From the NCBI RefSeq assembly GCF_009707325.1, contig NZ_CP046103.1, positions 744,001 through 808,000 of the forward strand: a stretch of DNA of 64,000 bases, read 5' to 3'. Under the pieces are notes generated by a model, which had not been told where the DNA came from, made no database searches, and saw nothing but the letters and a program-made list of their open reading frames with translations. The translations under genes were made by a program, and so were the position numbers. How positions within the stretch are numbered: the stretch's first letter is position 1; each line of letters begins with the position of its first letter. This stretch comes from Pseudomonas sp. IB20 (GTDB taxonomy: Bacteria; Pseudomonadota; Gammaproteobacteria; Pseudomonadales; Pseudomonadaceae). Positions 30,214 to 42,222 of the stretch are shown here, in pieces.

Positions 30214-30242
30214 AAAAAGCCGATGCAATGCATCGGCTTTTT
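30214..30242 (-). terminator. Terminator of ychF
   Basis: Stem GCCGATGC / GCATCGGC flanked by A5 and T5, so it can act in both directions. It lies 27 bp past the ychF stop. Confidence 0.85.
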
Positions 30243-30268
30243 GTTTGCGGTGAAACCGCGGGCGTTAC

Positions 30269-31369
30269 TTACACGTTAAAACGGAAGTGCATCACGTCGC
30301 CATCTTTAACGATGTATTCCTTGCCTTCCAAGCGCCACTTACCGGCTTCCTTGGTACCGGCTTCACCCTTGTACTGGATGAAGTCGTTGTAGGCGATGAC
30401 TTCGGCGCGGATAAAGCCTTTTTCGAAGTCGGTGTGGATCACGCCGGCAGCCTGTGGCGCGGTGGCGCCGACTTTGACGGTCCAGGCGCGGACTTCTTCG
30501 ACACCGGCGGTGAAGTAGGTCTGCAGGTGCAGCATTTCGTAGCCGGCGCGGATCACGCGGTTCAAGCCAGGCTCTTCCAGGCCCAGGGCCTCGAGGAACA
30601 TGTCTTTCTCTTCGCCGTCATCGAGCTCGGCAATTTCCGCTTCGATCTTGTTGCACACCGGCACCACGATCGCGCCTTCTTCCTCGGCGATGGCCCTGAC
30701 CACGTCGAGCAATGGGTTGTTCTCGAAGCCGTCTTCAGCGACGTTGGCGATGTACATCACCGGCTTGGTGGTCAGCAGGTGGAAGCCCTTGATCACCGCT
30801 TTTTCGTCAGCGTTCATGCTCTTCATCAGGCTGCGCGCGGGCTTGCCTAAGGTGAAGTGAGCGATCAACTGCTCCAGCAGGCCTTTCTGAACCACTGCAT
30901 CTTTGTCACCGCCTTTGGCGTTACGCGCGACTTTCTGCAACTGCTTTTCGCAGCTGTCGAGGTCGGCGAAGATCAGTTCCAGGTCGATGATCTCGATGTC
31001 GCGTTTCGGGTCGACGCTGTTGGAGACGTGAATCACGTTCTCGTCTTCAAAGCAGCGGACCACGTGAGCGATGGCATCGGTTTCACGGATGTTGGCCAGG
31101 AACTTGTTGCCCAGGCCTTCACCTTTCGACGCGCCGGCTACCAGGCCTGCGATGTCGACGAATTCCATGGTGGTCGGCAGGATGCGCTTGGGATTGACGA
31201 TGGCCGCCAGTTCCTGCAGGCGCGGGTCCGGCATGGCCACGATGCCGCTGTTGGGTTCGATGGTGCAGAAGGGGAAGTTCTCCGCCGCAATACCGGACTT
31301 GGTCAAGGCGTTGAACAGGGTGGATTTGCCGACGTTGGGCAGGCCGACGATGCCGCAATTGAATCCCAT
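30269..31369 (-). CDS. ychF: Redox-regulated ATPase YchF (Obg family)
   Basis: A 366-residue P-loop protein of the Obg/TRAFAC class that binds the ribosome and prefers ATP. G1 [17 protein letters not shown]3 [20 protein letters not shown], and the altered G4 (CNKIE in place of NKxD) that explains the ATP preference are all visible, plus a C-terminal TGS-like domain ending [12 protein letters not shown]. Immediately follows pth on the minus strand, the standard order in gammaproteobacteria. Confidence 0.96.
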   Translation of the reverse strand: MGFNCGIVGLPNVGKSTLFNALTKSGIAAENFPFCTIEPNSGIVAMPDPRLQELAAIVNPKRILPTTMEFVDIAGLVAGASKGEGLGNKFLANIRETDAIAHVVRCFEDENVIHVSNSVDPKRDIEIIDLELIFADLDSCEKQLQKVARNAKGGDKDAVVQKGLLEQLIAHFTLGKPARSLMKSMNADEKAVIKGFHLLTTKPVMYIANVAEDGFENNPLLDVVRAIAEEEGAIVVPVCNKIEAEIAELDDGEEKDMFLEALGLEEPGLNRVIRAGYEMLHLQTYFTAGVEEVRAWTVKVGATAPQAAGVIHTDFEKGFIRAEVIAYNDFIQYKGEAGTKEAGKWRLEGKEYIVKDGDVMHFRFNV

Positions 31370-31390
31370 GGTGTTTCCCCTCGGTAAGAG

Positions 31391-31975
31391 TCAGGCCTTC
31401 TGGCTGTGCAGGTTTTTCATCGCACGGTTCCATTCACCGGCGAAGATATCCGGCAGCACGCCGAGGGCAAAGTCGATGCTGGCATCGAGTTTTTCCTGTT
31501 CGGCGCGTGGCGCACGACCCAGGACGAAATTTGAAACCATACTGGCAACGCCTGGGTGGCCAATGCCGAGCCGCAGGCGGTAAAAATTATTCTGATTACC
31601 CAACTGCGCGATGATGTCGCGCAGGCCATTGTGCCCGCCATGCCCGCCGCCGAGCTTGAGCTTGGCAACGCCGGGTGGCAGGTCCAGTTCGTCATGGGCC
31701 ACCAGGATTTCTTCGGGTTTGATCCGGAAGAAGCCCGCAAGCGCCGCGACAGCCTGGCCGCTGCGGTTCATGTAGGTGGTGGGAATCAGCAGACGAACAT
31801 CCTGACCCTGATGCGAAAAGCGCCCGGTCAGGCCAAAATACTTGCGATCGGCCACCAGGTTTACACCTTGGGCGTGGGCGATACGCTCAACAAAAAGGGC
31901 CCCCGCGTTATGCCGGGTCTGTTCGTATTCGGCGCCTGGATTTCCCAGGCCAACGATCAGTTTAATGGCAGTCAC
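31391..31975 (-). CDS. pth: Peptidyl-tRNA hydrolase
   Basis: A 194-residue esterase that frees tRNA from prematurely released peptidyl-tRNA. It shows [20 protein letters not shown] with the catalytic His, PTTYMNRSG, the conserved Asp in [10 protein letters not shown], and [14 protein letters not shown] chose GTG 31975, preceded by AGGAAG; the frame is open further upstream but the family starts here. Lies between rplY and ychF. Confidence 0.95.
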   Translation of the reverse strand: MTAIKLIVGLGNPGAEYEQTRHNAGALFVERIAHAQGVNLVADRKYFGLTGRFSHQGQDVRLLIPTTYMNRSGQAVAALAGFFRIKPEEILVAHDELDLPPGVAKLKLGGGHGGHNGLRDIIAQLGNQNNFYRLRLGIGHPGVASMVSNFVLGRAPRAEQEKLDASIDFALGVLPDIFAGEWNRAMKNLHSQKA

Positions 31976-32143
31976 GACAGGGGCCCTTCCTTTGGAGTTG
32001 TGGATAACATCGCCGCGACCAACGTGCGGCGAAAGTGGACAACAAAAGATCATTTACTCAAGAGTAAACGCCGCGTTATCGCCCGCTTTCTCGCTACGTT
32101 TCGGTCCGCGATGTTTCCTCAAGCTCCGGCAGTACAGAGTGAA

Positions 32144-32743
32144 TTACTCTGCAGCGCCTTCTTCAGCTTCTGGTGCAACGCGTGGAGCGTGAACGTTTGC
32201 AACAGCTTTGTCATCACCGTGAGCCAGTGCGACAAACTCAACGCCTTTAGGGGCTTTGAGGTCGGACAGGTGGATGATGTCGCCGATTTCAGCAGCCGAC
32301 AGGTCGACTTCGATGAACTCAGGCAGGTCTTTCGGCAGGCAGGTCACTTCGATCTCGGCAACAACGTGCGAGATTTCGCCGCCTTTCTTGACCGGAGCAG
32401 CTTCGCCAACGAAGTGCACAGGCACGATAGCGGTCAGTTTCTGACCGGCTACTACGCGAACGAAGTCAGCGTGCAGCACGTGGCCTTTAGCTGGGTGACG
32501 TTGCAGTGCCTTGATGATGACGTTCTGCTTGGAGCCACCAACGTTCAGCTCGATGATGTGGCTGTAAGCCGCGTCGTTTTCGAGCAGTTTGGCAACTTCT
32601 TTAGCCAGCATGCTGATGGATTCAGGGGCTTTTTCGCCACCGTAAACTACAGCTGGAACCAGGCTTGCGAGACGACGCAGGCGGCGGCTCGCACCTTTCC
32701 CCAGGTCGGAACGCAGTTCAGCATTCAAAGTAAATTCGTTCAT
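32144..32743 (-). CDS. rplY: 50S ribosomal protein L25 (CTC/general stress type)
   Basis: A 199-residue long-form L25 that binds 5S rRNA through its N-terminal domain ([31 protein letters not shown]) and carries the extra C-terminal beta domain of the CTC type ([20 protein letters not shown]). The acidic tail ends [13 protein letters not shown] 32743 has GGAG upstream. Downstream of prs after a terminator hairpin. Confidence 0.95.
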   Translation of the reverse strand: MNEFTLNAELRSDLGKGASRRLRRLASLVPAVVYGGEKAPESISMLAKEVAKLLENDAAYSHIIELNVGGSKQNVIIKALQRHPAKGHVLHADFVRVVAGQKLTAIVPVHFVGEAAPVKKGGEISHVVAEIEVTCLPKDLPEFIEVDLSAAEIGDIIHLSDLKAPKGVEFVALAHGDDKAVANVHAPRVAPEAEEGAAE

Positions 32744-32808
32744 GTTGTATCTCCAAAATAACCACATTCGCCCCAGCGTTTGCGACCAGCGCTAAAGGCG
32801 ATATGGGC

Positions 32809-32851
32809 AAAAAAGCCCCGCCCCAACAGTAGGTTGGGGCGGGGCGCTTTT
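32809..32851 (-). terminator. Terminator between prs and rplY
   Basis: Long GC stem GCCCCGCCCCAAC / GTTGGGGCGGGGC with a 5-base loop (AGTAG), then T6 on the minus strand. It should end prs transcripts or attenuate read-through into rplY. Confidence 0.85.
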
Positions 32852-32882
32852 CGTCAGTGGGATGTTTCGTAAGGTTTGACCC

Positions 32883-33824
32883 TTAACGGAACATCGCGCT
32901 GATCGATTCTTCGTTGCTGATGCGGCGAACCGCTTCGGCAACTACCGGTGCGATATCCAGTTGACGGATACGCGAACAGGCTTGAGCTGCTGCGGACAAC
33001 GGGATGGTGTTAGTCACCACCAGTTCGTCCAGCATGGAGTTCTCGATGTTCTCGATCGCTCGGCCCGACAGCACAGGGTGTGTGCAGTAGGCGAAGACTT
33101 TTGCTGCACCGTGCTCTTTCAAGGCTTTAGCCGCGTGGCACAGGGTGCCGGCGGTGTCGACCATGTCATCAACCAGAATACAGGTACGCCCTTCGACATC
33201 ACCGATGATATGCATCACTTCAGAGTGATTAGCTTTTTCACGGCGTTTGTCGATGATCCCGAGGTCCACGCCCAGGGATTTGGCAACAGCCCGTGCACGC
33301 ACGACGCCACCAATGTCCGGGGACACGATCATCAGGTTTTCAAAGCGCTGGTCTTCAATGTCATCCACCAATACTGGGGAGCCGTAGATGTTATCTACCG
33401 GAATATCGAAGAACCCTTGGATTTGGTCAGCGTGCAGGTCAACCGTGAGAACACGGTCAATGCCTACCACGGTGAGCATGTCAGCCACGACTTTCGCGCT
33501 GATAGCTACACGTGCAGAACGCGGACGGCGATCCTGACGGGCATAACCAAAGTAGGGGATTACAGCTGTGATTCGAGTCGCTGAGGAGCGGCGGAAGGCA
33601 TCAGCCATCACGACGAGTTCCATCAGGTTATCGTTGGTCGGAGCGCAAGTCGGCTGAATAATGAAAACGTCTTTACCGCGGACATTTTCATTGATCTCGG
33701 CTGTAATTTCGCCGTCGGAGAATTTACCGACAGAGATGTCACCGAGAGGGATATGCAGCTGACGTACGACACGTCGAGCCAGATCGGGGTTGGCGTTCCC
33801 CGTAAAGACCATCATCTTGGACAC
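32883..33824 (-). CDS. prs: Ribose-phosphate pyrophosphokinase
   Basis: A 313-residue enzyme that makes PRPP from ribose-5-phosphate and ATP for nucleotide, His and Trp synthesis. Visible are the ATP-site segment [20 protein letters not shown], the catalytic loop [20 protein letters not shown], and the PRPP-binding [13 protein letters not shown]. Follows the tRNA-Gln gene on the minus strand. Confidence 0.96.
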   Translation of the reverse strand: MSKMMVFTGNANPDLARRVVRQLHIPLGDISVGKFSDGEITAEINENVRGKDVFIIQPTCAPTNDNLMELVVMADAFRRSSATRITAVIPYFGYARQDRRPRSARVAISAKVVADMLTVVGIDRVLTVDLHADQIQGFFDIPVDNIYGSPVLVDDIEDQRFENLMIVSPDIGGVVRARAVAKSLGVDLGIIDKRREKANHSEVMHIIGDVEGRTCILVDDMVDTAGTLCHAAKALKEHGAAKVFAYCTHPVLSGRAIENIENSMLDELVVTNTIPLSAAAQACSRIRQLDIAPVVAEAVRRISNEESISAMFR

Positions 33825-33870
33825 GCGCAGTACCTAGAGGCTGAGGGTAACCTGGATGAGTATTAGAAAA

Positions 33871-33945
33871 TGGCAGGGGCGGCTGGATTCGAACCAACGC
33901 ATGGCAGGATCAAAACCTGCTGCCTTACCGCTTGGCGACGCCCCT
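33871..33945 (-). tRNA. tRNA-Gln (TTG)
   Basis: 75 nt with encoded CCA. Acceptor stem AGGGGCG / CGCCCCT, anticodon loop TTTTGAT within stem GCAGG / CCTGC giving anticodon TTG, and T-arm GTTGGTTCGAATCCAGC. Lies between ispE and prs, its usual place. Confidence 0.95.
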
Positions 33946-33982
33946 GTATTTGTTGCAACGAGTACCCAGTACTCGGTTCCTT

Positions 33983-34843
33983 TTAGAGCAGACTCTGCAG
34001 CTTGCGATGCAACATCGAAACGTTGCTTCCCTTTGCTACAAACCCTGTAAGGGTCTCTGTAAGAAGGGCCGAGACTTTATCAGCTTCAGCTTTGCTTGGG
34101 AAGCCCCCAAACACACAACTTCCAGTTCCGGTTAATTTTGCTTCGGTAAATTTACCTAACAAATTCAAAGCGTTACGTACCTCTGGATAACGCCTTGCTA
34201 CAACCGGTAAGCAGTCATTTCGACTGTTTCCCTTGGGAACGGGGCGCACTTTAATGGGAGGAGAGTTACGTGTCAACAGTGGATCTGAAAAAATTTCTGC
34301 TGTACTTACAGATACTTGCGGAACAAGCACGACATACCACGGCTCTTCGGGGTATTCCGGGGTGAGTTTCTCGCCCACGCCCTCGGCAAAAGCTGCATGC
34401 CCACGCACGAAAACCGGGACGTCGGCGCCCAGTGTCAGGCCCAGTGTGGCCAGGCGATCGTGGTCCCAACCCAGCTGCCACAAATGGTTCAGGCCGAGCA
34501 GCGTGGTCGCGGCATTTGAGCTGCCGCCACCGATGCCGCCACCCATGGGCAGGATTTTATCGATCCAGATGTCGATGCCGAGCGGGCAACCGGATTGCGC
34601 CTGAAGTTTTTTTGCGGCCCTCACAATCAGATTGCTGTCGTGGGGCACGCCTTCGAATTCGGTGTGCAACTGGATCACGCCATCATCGCGTACGGCGAAG
34701 GTCAGTTCATCGCCGTAGTCGAGAAATTGAAACAGTGTCTGCAACTCGTGATAGCCGTCTTCACGGCGACCCAGGATGTGCAGCATCAGATTGAGTTTGG
34801 CGGGGGAGGGCAGAGACAGCGTGCGAGTTTCTGAAAAAGACAC
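33983..34843 (-). CDS. ispE: 4-diphosphocytidyl-2-C-methyl-D-erythritol kinase
   Basis: A 286-residue GHMP-family kinase of the non-mevalonate isoprenoid pathway. It has [20 protein letters not shown], the ATP-binding glycine loop [37 protein letters not shown], and the C-terminal [12 protein letters not shown]. It starts with GTG 2 bp after the lolB stop. Confidence 0.95.
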   Translation of the reverse strand: MSFSETRTLSLPSPAKLNLMLHILGRREDGYHELQTLFQFLDYGDELTFAVRDDGVIQLHTEFEGVPHDSNLIVRAAKKLQAQSGCPLGIDIWIDKILPMGGGIGGGSSNAATTLLGLNHLWQLGWDHDRLATLGLTLGADVPVFVRGHAAFAEGVGEKLTPEYPEEPWYVVLVPQVSVSTAEIFSDPLLTRNSPPIKVRPVPKGNSRNDCLPVVARRYPEVRNALNLLGKFTEAKLTGTGSCVFGGFPSKAEADKVSALLTETLTGFVAKGSNVSMLHRKLQSLL

Positions 34844-34845
34844 GG

Positions 34846-35463
34846 TTATTGCCCCAGCTTGCGCGGTTGCCAGTCCTTGATCACCAGCGTGACATCAAGG
34901 TCGGTGCCGTGCAGCTTGATGCGTTCGGGCAGCCAATAACCGCTTTGTTGTACGTAGCTGAGGTACTCGACCTGCCAGCCATCCTGTTCAAGGGTGGCCA
35001 AACGGCTGTCGCCATTGAGGCTCAGGCGGCTTTTGCTGCCTGGCGCAGGCAAACCGCGAACCCACCACACCAAGTGCGAAACCGGCAGCTTCCAGCCCAT
35101 CTGCTGTTCCAGCAGTTCTTCCGGCGACGCCGCTTCATAGCGTCCCTGGTTGGCCGCTTCCAGGCTCACTTGGCCCGGTCGGCCGGTCAGGCGCGCGGCG
35201 CCTCGGCCCAATGGGCCAGACAAGCGAATGTCGTAATAGTCCTGGCGTTGCAGCCAGAACAAGGTGCCGCTGCCGGAATCTTTCGGCGCGCGAACCCCGA
35301 CCTTGCCTTCGATCTGCCAGCCGTCGATGCTGCTGAGCTGGTCCTTGTGCTGTTTCCATTGCGCCGGGGTGCCCTGGCCTTCAACGGATTCGCGGCTGCC
35401 TATGCCCGCGCAACCGGCGAGCAAGGCGATGAGGCTGAAAACAATAACGTGGCGCAAGAACAT
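34846..35463 (-). CDS. lolB: Outer-membrane lipoprotein LolB
   Basis: A 205-residue lipoprotein (lipobox LLAGCAG at residue 17) that accepts lipoproteins from LolA and inserts them in the outer membrane. Family segments are [38 protein letters not shown], and [16 protein letters not shown]. Sits between the TPR gene and ispE, as in other pseudomonads. Confidence 0.93.
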   Translation of the reverse strand: MFLRHVIVFSLIALLAGCAGIGSRESVEGQGTPAQWKQHKDQLSSIDGWQIEGKVGVRAPKDSGSGTLFWLQRQDYYDIRLSGPLGRGAARLTGRPGQVSLEAANQGRYEAASPEELLEQQMGWKLPVSHLVWWVRGLPAPGSKSRLSLNGDSRLATLEQDGWQVEYLSYVQQSGYWLPERIKLHGTDLDVTLVIKDWQPRKLGQ

Positions 35464-35467
35464 AAGC

Positions 35468-37192
35468 TTAAAGGGTCTCGGATCCGGTCAGGCGCTTGAT
35501 GGTGCCGCGCAGGATGGGGCTTTCGGGTTGTTCCTTGAGGAATTTTTCCCAGATTTGTCGCGCTTCGCGCTGTTTGCCGTTGGCCCAGAGCACTTCACCC
35601 AGGTGGGCGGCCACTTCCTGGTCGGGAAAGCGTTCCAGTGCCTGGCGCAGCAAGCGTTCGGCTTCGTCCAGGTTGCCCAGGCGGTAATTCACCCAGCCCA
35701 GGCTGTCGAGCACCGCCGGGTCTTCCGGGTTGAGCTTGTGGGCTTGTTCGATCAGCACCTTGGCTTCGGCGTAACGCGTTGTACGGTCAGACAGGGTGTA
35801 GCCCAAGGCGTTCAGCGCCATGGCATTGTCCGGGTCGCGCTTGATGATCAGGCGCAGGTCTTTTTCCATCTGCGCCAGGTCATTGCGTTTTTCCGCCTGC
35901 ATGGCGCGGGTGTACAGCAGGTTCAAATCATCGGGGTACTGCAGCAAGGCCTGTTGCAGCAGTTTCCAGGCGCGTTCGCCCTGTTTGTTGGCTGACAAGG
36001 TCTCAGCCTGGATCAGGTACAGCTGAATCGCGTAGTCCGGTTCGGCAGCGCGCGCAGCCGCCAGGCGTTTTTCCGCCTCGTCGGTGCGGCCATTGCTCAT
36101 CAGGATGTCAGCTTGGCGCAATTGGGCAGGCAGGTAGTCATTGCCGGGGCCGACCTGGGCGTATTCAAGCAGGGCGGCCTGCGGGTCGTTGTGCTCTTCA
36201 GCGATACGACCGAGGTTCAGGTGGGCCGAATCCACATGGCTTTCGCGCTGAATCAGCTCTTCCAGATAACCCTTGGCCTCGTCCCAGGCCTTGGCCTCCA
36301 GGCACACCAGTGCCAGGGAATAGCGCAATTCATCGTCTTCCGGGTATTGCTGGACCAGGTTGGCGAACTGCACTTTGGCGTCTTCCATGCGGTCCTGCTC
36401 AACCAGCGTGCGCGCATACGTCAGGCGCAGGCGCTTATCGTCCGGATACTTCTTGATGCTTTTTTCCAGCAACGGAATCGCTTCCTTGCCGCGATTAAGG
36501 GTCTGCAGCAAGCGTGCGCGCAGCAAAATCGGCGCGATCTCGCCGTCGTCCGGTGGGTTCTGCTCCAACAGCTTCAATGCGGCGTCAGCTTCGTCATCCT
36601 GTTGCAGCAGCAACGCTTTGCCGAAAATCAACTGGCTGTTCTTTGGGTGCTTTTGCAGCAGGCGGTCGAAACTCTTCATCAGGCCATTGCGCGTGTCCTG
36701 ATCGGTGTCGGCGGCCGACAGCGCGAGGAAGTCGAAATGCGTGTCGCCCTTGCCCTGCAGGACTCTCTCCATATAAACCATGGAGTCATCATAGCGCCCC
36801 GCGCGCGCCAGCTGAATGGCTGCGGCCCGCTGCGCTTCCAAGTCGTCCGGCGCGTTTTTCGCCCAGATCAGCGAGGTGTCCAGCGCTGCCTGGTCGGCGC
36901 CCAGGTATTCGGCGATGCGAAACGCGCGTTCCGAAATGCCCGGGTCCTGGGTATTGATGGCCTGGGTCACGTAGTTATCCAGAGCAATATCGAAACGATT
37001 GCGCTGGCCAGCGAGTTCCGCGGTCAGCAGGCTGTAGATCGTTTCTTCATTGAACGAGGAATAAACCTTGGGCTTTTCAGGGGCGGGGGTGCTGTCTTCG
37101 ACCGGCGGCGTACCGTCCGGCGACACGGGTGCCAAGGCCTGGCAGCCGCTGAGGAAGACAAAAGCAAGGAGCAACGCGGAAGATCTATTCAT
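35468..37192 (-). CDS. Tetratricopeptide-repeat lipoprotein
   Basis: 574 residues with a lipobox (LSGCQA at about residue 16) and an array of TPR helices from about residue 60 to the end, for example [20 protein letters not shown] and [20 protein letters not shown]. Such proteins serve as scaffolds; this one is conserved beside lolB and opposite hemA in Pseudomonas, but I know no specific role. It stops 4 bp before lolB and may be co-transcribed with lolB-ispE. Confidence 0.88.
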   Translation of the reverse strand: MNRSSALLLAFVFLSGCQALAPVSPDGTPPVEDSTPAPEKPKVYSSFNEETIYSLLTAELAGQRNRFDIALDNYVTQAINTQDPGISERAFRIAEYLGADQAALDTSLIWAKNAPDDLEAQRAAAIQLARAGRYDDSMVYMERVLQGKGDTHFDFLALSAADTDQDTRNGLMKSFDRLLQKHPKNSQLIFGKALLLQQDDEADAALKLLEQNPPDDGEIAPILLRARLLQTLNRGKEAIPLLEKSIKKYPDDKRLRLTYARTLVEQDRMEDAKVQFANLVQQYPEDDELRYSLALVCLEAKAWDEAKGYLEELIQRESHVDSAHLNLGRIAEEHNDPQAALLEYAQVGPGNDYLPAQLRQADILMSNGRTDEAEKRLAAARAAEPDYAIQLYLIQAETLSANKQGERAWKLLQQALLQYPDDLNLLYTRAMQAEKRNDLAQMEKDLRLIIKRDPDNAMALNALGYTLSDRTTRYAEAKVLIEQAHKLNPEDPAVLDSLGWVNYRLGNLDEAERLLRQALERFPDQEVAAHLGEVLWANGKQREARQIWEKFLKEQPESPILRGTIKRLTGSETL

Positions 37193-37374
37193 ATAGGAAG
37201 AGGACGACTAACCTGCGGTCGGATCATCATGACACAAGCCTTCGGCCAAGCATAACCGAGTCTCAGTTGGCGCCTTTATAGGCATAAGCTACTAGGACAA
37301 TAGACGACGGTGGTTGTTCTGGGTCTTTCGAAGTAGGACAATTGTCGGCTTCCCGACATCATCAGCGATATTGA

Positions 37375-38664
37375 ATGGCCTTCCTTGCACTCGGTATTAA
37401 CCACAAGACTGCATCCGTAGACGTGCGCGAGCGCGTGGCGTTTACGCCAGAGCAGTTGGTTGAGGCCTTGCAGCAGCTCTGCCGGCTCACCGACAGCCGC
37501 GAAGCTGCGATCCTTTCGACCTGCAATCGCAGTGAGCTTTATATAGAGCAGGAACATCTTTGCGCGGATGTGGTACTGCGCTGGCTGGCCGATTACCACC
37601 ATTTGGACCTCGATGACCTGCGCGCCAGTGCGTATGTGCACGAAGAGGATGCGGCAGTTCGTCACATGATGCGCGTCGCCGCAGGGCTCGACTCGCTGGT
37701 GTTGGGCGAGCCGCAGATCCTCGGCCAGATGAAATCTGCCTACGCCGTCGCGCGTGAGGCCGGAACCGTAGGGCCGCTGCTGGGCCGGCTGTTCCAGGCC
37801 ACGTTCAATTCCGCCAAGCAGGTGCGTACCGACACGGCCATCGGTGAAAACCCGGTGTCCGTCGCGTTTGCCGCCGTCAGCCTGGCCAAACAGATTTTCA
37901 GCGACTTGCAGCGCAGCCAGGCGCTGCTGATCGGTGCCGGTGAAACCATCACCTTGGTCGCCCGTCATCTGCATGAGTTGGGCGTGAAACGTATTGTGGT
38001 CGCCAACCGTACCCTGGAGCGCGCGAGCATCCTGGCCGAGCAGTTCGGCGCTCACGCCGTGTTGCTGTCGGATATTCCGGCCGAACTGGTGCGCAGTGAT
38101 ATCGTCATCAGCTCCACCGCCAGCCAGTTGCCGATCCTCGGCAAGGGCGCGGTCGAGAGCGCGCTGAAGCTGCGTAAGCACAAACCGATTTTCATGGTAG
38201 ATATCGCCGTTCCTCGGGATATCGAGCCGGAAGTCGGCGATTTGGACGACGTTTACCTCTATAGCGTCGATGATTTGCACGAAGTGGTCGCCGAAAACCT
38301 TAAGAGTCGCCAGGGCGCAGCCCAGGCCGCTGAGGAAATGGTCAGCGTCGGCGCCGAAGACTTTATGGTGCGCCTGCGTGAATTGGCGGCGGTCGACGTG
38401 CTCAAGGCGTATCGTCAGCAGGGCGAACGCCTGCGTGACGAAGAGTTGATCAAGGCCCAGCGTTTGCTGGCCAACGGCAGCAGCGCCGAAGAAGTGCTGA
38501 TGCAACTGGCCCGTGGCTTGACCAACAAGTTGCTCCACGCCCCCAGCGTTCAGTTGAAAAAGCTTACCGCCGAAGGCCGCCTCGATGCGCTGGCCATGGC
38601 CCAGGAACTCTTTGCCCTCGGTGAGGGCGCGTCAGATAGCTCTTCGGATAAAAAACCGCAATGA
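37375..38664 (+). CDS. hemA: Glutamyl-tRNA reductase
   Basis: A 429-residue enzyme that reduces Glu-tRNA to glutamate-1-semialdehyde, the first step of tetrapyrrole synthesis. Motifs: [17 protein letters not shown], the catalytic Cys in [30 protein letters not shown], and the NADPH site [16 protein letters not shown]. Divergent from the TPR gene with 182 bp between. It overlaps prfA by 4 bp (ATGA). Confidence 0.96.
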   Translation: MAFLALGINHKTASVDVRERVAFTPEQLVEALQQLCRLTDSREAAILSTCNRSELYIEQEHLCADVVLRWLADYHHLDLDDLRASAYVHEEDAAVRHMMRVAAGLDSLVLGEPQILGQMKSAYAVAREAGTVGPLLGRLFQATFNSAKQVRTDTAIGENPVSVAFAAVSLAKQIFSDLQRSQALLIGAGETITLVARHLHELGVKRIVVANRTLERASILAEQFGAHAVLLSDIPAELVRSDIVISSTASQLPILGKGAVESALKLRKHKPIFMVDIAVPRDIEPEVGDLDDVYLYSVDDLHEVVAENLKSRQGAAQAAEEMVSVGAEDFMVRLRELAAVDVLKAYRQQGERLRDEELIKAQRLLANGSSAEEVLMQLARGLTNKLLHAPSVQLKKLTAEGRLDALAMAQELFALGEGASDSSSDKKPQ

Positions 38665-39743
38665 AAGCGTCACTGCTCAATAAACTGGACGTGCTCCAGG
38701 ACCGTTTCGAAGAACTGACCGCCTTGCTCGGCGATGGCGAGGTCATCTCCGATCAAACCAAATTCCGCGCCTATTCCAAGGAATACGCCGAAGTTGAGCC
38801 GATTGTGGCCACCTACAAGCACCTGACCAAGGTGCAGGCCGACCTCGAAGGCGCCCAGGCGCTGCTCAAGGACAGCGACCCGGACATGCGCGAAATGGCC
38901 GTGGAAGAAGTCCGCGAAGCCAAGGAAAAACTGGCTGAGCTGGAAGGCGACCTGCAACGCATGTTGCTGCCCAAAGACCCTAACGATGGGCGTAACGTGT
39001 TTCTCGAAATCCGCGCCGGCACCGGTGGCGACGAGGCGGCGATCTTCTCCGGCGACCTGTTCCGCATGTATTCGCGTTTTGCCGAGCGTCGCGGTTGGCG
39101 TGTCGAGATTTTGTCCGAGAACATCGGTGAACACGGCGGCTATAAAGAAGTCATCGCCCGGGTTGAAGGCGACAACGTCTACGGCAAGCTCAAGTTCGAA
39201 TCCGGCGTGCATCGCGTGCAGCGGGTGCCGGCGACTGAATCTCAGGGCCGTATCCACACCTCGGCATGCACCGTGGCCGTATTGCCCGAGCCAGACGAGC
39301 AGGAAGCTATCGAGATCAACCCGGCGGACTTGCGTGTCGACACCTACCGCTCATCGGGCGCCGGTGGTCAGCACGTCAACAAGACTGACTCGGCGATCCG
39401 TATTACGCACTTGCCGTCGGGCATCGTGGTGGAGTGCCAGGAAGAACGTTCCCAGCACAAGAACCGTGCGCGGGCCATGTCCTGGCTGTCGGCCAAACTC
39501 AACGACCAGCAGACCAGCGCCGCCGCCAACGCGATTGCCAGCGAGCGCAAATTGCTGGTGGGGTCGGGCGACCGCTCCGAGCGCATCCGCACCTACAATT
39601 TTGCCCAGGGCCGGGTCACCGACCATCGGGTCAACCTCACGCTTTATTCCCTCGACGAGATTCTCGCCGGTGGCGTCGACGCGGTAATCGAGCCGTTGCT
39701 CGCCGAATATCAGGCCGACCAATTGGCGGCGATAGGTGAATAA
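38661..39743 (+). CDS. prfA: Peptide chain release factor 1
   Basis: A 360-residue class I release factor for UAG and UAA. The GGQ catalytic motif ([20 protein letters not shown]) and the PAT tripeptide that defines RF1 specificity ([14 protein letters not shown]) are both present. PrmC, encoded next, methylates the GGQ glutamine. Confidence 0.97.
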   Translation: MKASLLNKLDVLQDRFEELTALLGDGEVISDQTKFRAYSKEYAEVEPIVATYKHLTKVQADLEGAQALLKDSDPDMREMAVEEVREAKEKLAELEGDLQRMLLPKDPNDGRNVFLEIRAGTGGDEAAIFSGDLFRMYSRFAERRGWRVEILSENIGEHGGYKEVIARVEGDNVYGKLKFESGVHRVQRVPATESQGRIHTSACTVAVLPEPDEQEAIEINPADLRVDTYRSSGAGGQHVNKTDSAIRITHLPSGIVVECQEERSQHKNRARAMSWLSAKLNDQQTSAAANAIASERKLLVGSGDRSERIRTYNFAQGRVTDHRVNLTLYSLDEILAGGVDAVIEPLLAEYQADQLAAIGE

Positions 39744-40574
39744 ATGACCATCATTGCCAGCCTGCTGCGCGCCGCCGACCTGCCTGACTCGCCTACTGCG
39801 CGCCTGGATGTGGAACTGTTGCTGGCCGCTGCCTTGGGCAAATCGCGCAGCTACCTGCACACCTGGCCGGAAAAAATCGTCAGCAGCGAAGCTGCGCTGA
39901 CCTTTGCCGACTACCTGCAACGCCGCCGTGGCGGTGAGCCAGTGGCGTATATCCTCGGTCAGCAAGGCTTCTGGAAACTGGACCTGGAGGTCGCGCCTCA
40001 CACGCTGATCCCGCGTCCGGAAACCGAGCTGCTGGTGGAAGCCGCTTTGGAATTGTTGCCTGCCACGCCGGCCAAGGTCCTCGACCTGGGCACCGGCAGC
40101 GGCGCTATCGCCCTGGCCCTGGCCAGCGAACGCCCGGCCTGGCAGGTCACGGCGGTCGACCGCGTGCTGGAAGCCGTGGCCCTGGCCGAACGTAATCGCC
40201 AGCGCCTGCACCTGAAAAACGCCACGGTGTTGAACAGCCACTGGTTCAGCGCCCTGCAAGGCCAAACGTTCGACCTGATCATCAGCAACCCGCCTTACAT
40301 CGCCGATAACGATCCCCATCTGGTGGCCGGTGACGTGCGTTTTGAACCGGCCAGTGCGCTGGTGGCGGGGCATGATGGCCTGGACGACTTGCGGCTGATC
40401 ATTGCCGACTCGCCAGCCCACTTGAATTCGGCTGGCTGGCTGTTGCTCGAGCACGGCTACGATCAGGCTGCGGCCGTGCGTGACCTGTTGCTTGGCGCAG
40501 GCTTTGAAGACGTACACAGCCGCATCGACCTCGGTGGCCACGAGCGCATCACACTGGGACGTCGCCCGTGCTGA
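39744..40574 (+). CDS. prmC: Release factor glutamine methyltransferase
   Basis: A 276-residue SAM-dependent methyltransferase that N5-methylates the glutamine of GGQ in RF1 and RF2. It has the SAM loop VLDLGTGSGAIALALAS and the catalytic NPPY (LIISNPPYIADNDPHL). Begins directly after the prfA stop and overlaps moeB by 7 bp. Confidence 0.96.
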   Translation: MTIIASLLRAADLPDSPTARLDVELLLAAALGKSRSYLHTWPEKIVSSEAALTFADYLQRRRGGEPVAYILGQQGFWKLDLEVAPHTLIPRPETELLVEAALELLPATPAKVLDLGTGSGAIALALASERPAWQVTAVDRVLEAVALAERNRQRLHLKNATVLNSHWFSALQGQTFDLIISNPPYIADNDPHLVAGDVRFEPASALVAGHDGLDDLRLIIADSPAHLNSAGWLLLEHGYDQAAAVRDLLLGAGFEDVHSRIDLGGHERITLGRRPC

Positions 40575-41323
40575 GCGATCAGGAACTGTTGCGCTATAGC
40601 CGACAGATTCTGTTGCAACATGTCGACATCGACGGCCAATTGCGCCTGAAAAACGGCCGTGCGTTGATCGTCGGCCTCGGTGGGCTGGGCGCGCCAGTCG
40701 CGCTGTATCTGGCCGCCGCCGGCGTCGGCGAGTTGCACCTGGCCGATTTCGATACCGTCGACCTCACCAACCTGCAACGCCAGATCATCCACGACACCGA
40801 CAGCGTCGGGCAGACCAAGGTCGACTCGGCCATGCGCCGTCTGACCGCGATCAACCCCGAAGTCACCTTACTCGCCCATCGCACGGCCCTGGATGCGGAC
40901 TCACTCGCGGTGGCAGTGGCAGCGGTCGACGTGGTGCTCGACTGCAGCGACAACTTCGCCACCCGTGAAGCCGTCAATGCCGCCTGTGTCGCCGCCGCCA
41001 AGCCATTGATCAGCGGCGCGGCGATCCGCCTTGAGGGCCAGTTGTCGGTGTTCGACCCGCGCCGCGTCGACAGCCCGTGCTACCACTGTTTATACGGTCA
41101 CGGCAGCGACACCGAACTGACCTGCAGCGAAGCCGGCGTCGTTGGCCCATTGGTGGGCCTGGTCGGCAGCCTGCAAGCGCTGGAAGCCCTGAAACTGCTG
41201 GCCGGTTTCGGTGAGCCATTGGTCGGCCGCTTGTTGCTGATCGATGCGTTGACCACGCGTTTTCGTGAATTGCGGGTCAAGCGTGATCCTGGCTGCAGTG
41301 TCTGCGGGACGCAGCATGGTTAA
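40568..41323 (+). CDS. moeB: MoeB/ThiF/HesA-family adenylyltransferase
   Basis: A 251-residue E1-like enzyme that adenylates the C terminus of a ubiquitin-like sulphur carrier (MoaD in molybdopterin synthesis, or ThiS-like). Visible: ATP loop [32 protein letters not shown], and zinc-binding CYHCLYG with CSVCGTQ at the C terminus. In the hemA-prfA-prmC-moeB-murI operon, with overlaps on both sides. Confidence 0.92.
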   Translation: MLSDQELLRYSRQILLQHVDIDGQLRLKNGRALIVGLGGLGAPVALYLAAAGVGELHLADFDTVDLTNLQRQIIHDTDSVGQTKVDSAMRRLTAINPEVTLLAHRTALDADSLAVAVAAVDVVLDCSDNFATREAVNAACVAAAKPLISGAAIRLEGQLSVFDPRRVDSPCYHCLYGHGSDTELTCSEAGVVGPLVGLVGSLQALEALKLLAGFGEPLVGRLLLIDALTTRFRELRVKRDPGCSVCGTQHG

Positions 41324-42110
41324 GAGCGCGCCCATCGGTGTGTTCGACTCCGGTATCGGCGGCTTGACCGTGCTGGACGAAATTCAGCAGTTATTGCCCC
41401 ATGAGTCGCTGCTGTACGTGGCCGATGGCGGGCATATCCCTTACGGCGAGAAAACCCCGGCGTTCATTCTTGACCGCTCCCGGCGCGTCGCCGAGTTTTT
41501 CCGCGAGCAAGGCGCCAAGGCCTTTGTGATTGCCTGCAATACGGCGACCGTCGCGGCTGTTGCCGACTTGCGCCAGGACTATCCCGACTGGCCGCTCGTA
41601 GGCATGGAACCCGCCGTCAAACCCGCCGCCGCCGCCACCCGCAGCGGCGTGGTCGGTGTACTCGCCACCACCGGCACCCTGCAAAGCGCCAAGTTCGCCG
41701 CCTTGCTCGACCGCTTTGCCACCGATGTGCGCGTGATCACCCAGCCCTGCCCGGGCCTGGTGGAGTTGATTGAAAGCGGCGATCTCAATAGCCCCGAACT
41801 GCGCCAGATGTTGCACGGCTATGTCGAACCGCTGCTCAGCGCCGGTTGCGACACGATTATTCTCGGCTGCACCCACTATCCCTTCCTCAAGCCGCTCCTG
41901 GCGCACATGCTCCCCCCGAGCATCATCCTGATCGACACCGGCGCCGCCGTGGCGCGTCAGCTCAAACGTCTATTGGGCGAGCGCGACCTGTTGGCCACCG
42001 GCAATCCTGAACCTGCCCAGTTCTGGACCAGCGGTCACGTCGACCACCTGAGAAGTATCCTACCGACACTATGGAAACATCCTGGAGTTGTGCGAAGCTT
42101 CGACGTGTGA
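41316..42110 (+). CDS. murI: Glutamate racemase
   Basis: A 264-residue enzyme that supplies D-glutamate for peptidoglycan. It has [17 protein letters not shown] and the two catalytic cysteines in [12 protein letters not shown] and [17 protein letters not shown] 41316 overlaps the moeB stop by 8 bp; the frame extends upstream but the family starts near [10 protein letters not shown]. Confidence 0.95.
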   Translation: MVKSAPIGVFDSGIGGLTVLDEIQQLLPHESLLYVADGGHIPYGEKTPAFILDRSRRVAEFFREQGAKAFVIACNTATVAAVADLRQDYPDWPLVGMEPAVKPAAAATRSGVVGVLATTGTLQSAKFAALLDRFATDVRVITQPCPGLVELIESGDLNSPELRQMLHGYVEPLLSAGCDTIILGCTHYPFLKPLLAHMLPPSIILIDTGAAVARQLKRLLGERDLLATGNPEPAQFWTSGHVDHLRSILPTLWKHPGVVRSFDV

Positions 42111-42222
42111 AAATTTTGTGAAATAACGCAATAAGACGCTGAACTTCTGACTCTACGTCGGCTTCTATAGCGAGTTAGTCTGTGCAAAAACATACAACCT
42201 CGTTCTCAAAGGACTGTTTCTT

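Noticed and set aside
17239..30268. T3SS block as a tRNA-Met-integrated island with att repeats
   Set aside because: No copy of the tRNA 3' end was seen near ychF and no integrase gene is present; only proximity supports it.
31556..32761. Plus-strand frame of 401 codons across pth and rplY
   Set aside because: It is antisense to two conserved housekeeping genes and to their spacer; no family features.
36113..37255. Plus-strand frame of 380 codons opposite the TPR gene
   Set aside because: Gln/Arg/Val-biased shadow of the TPR coding strand.
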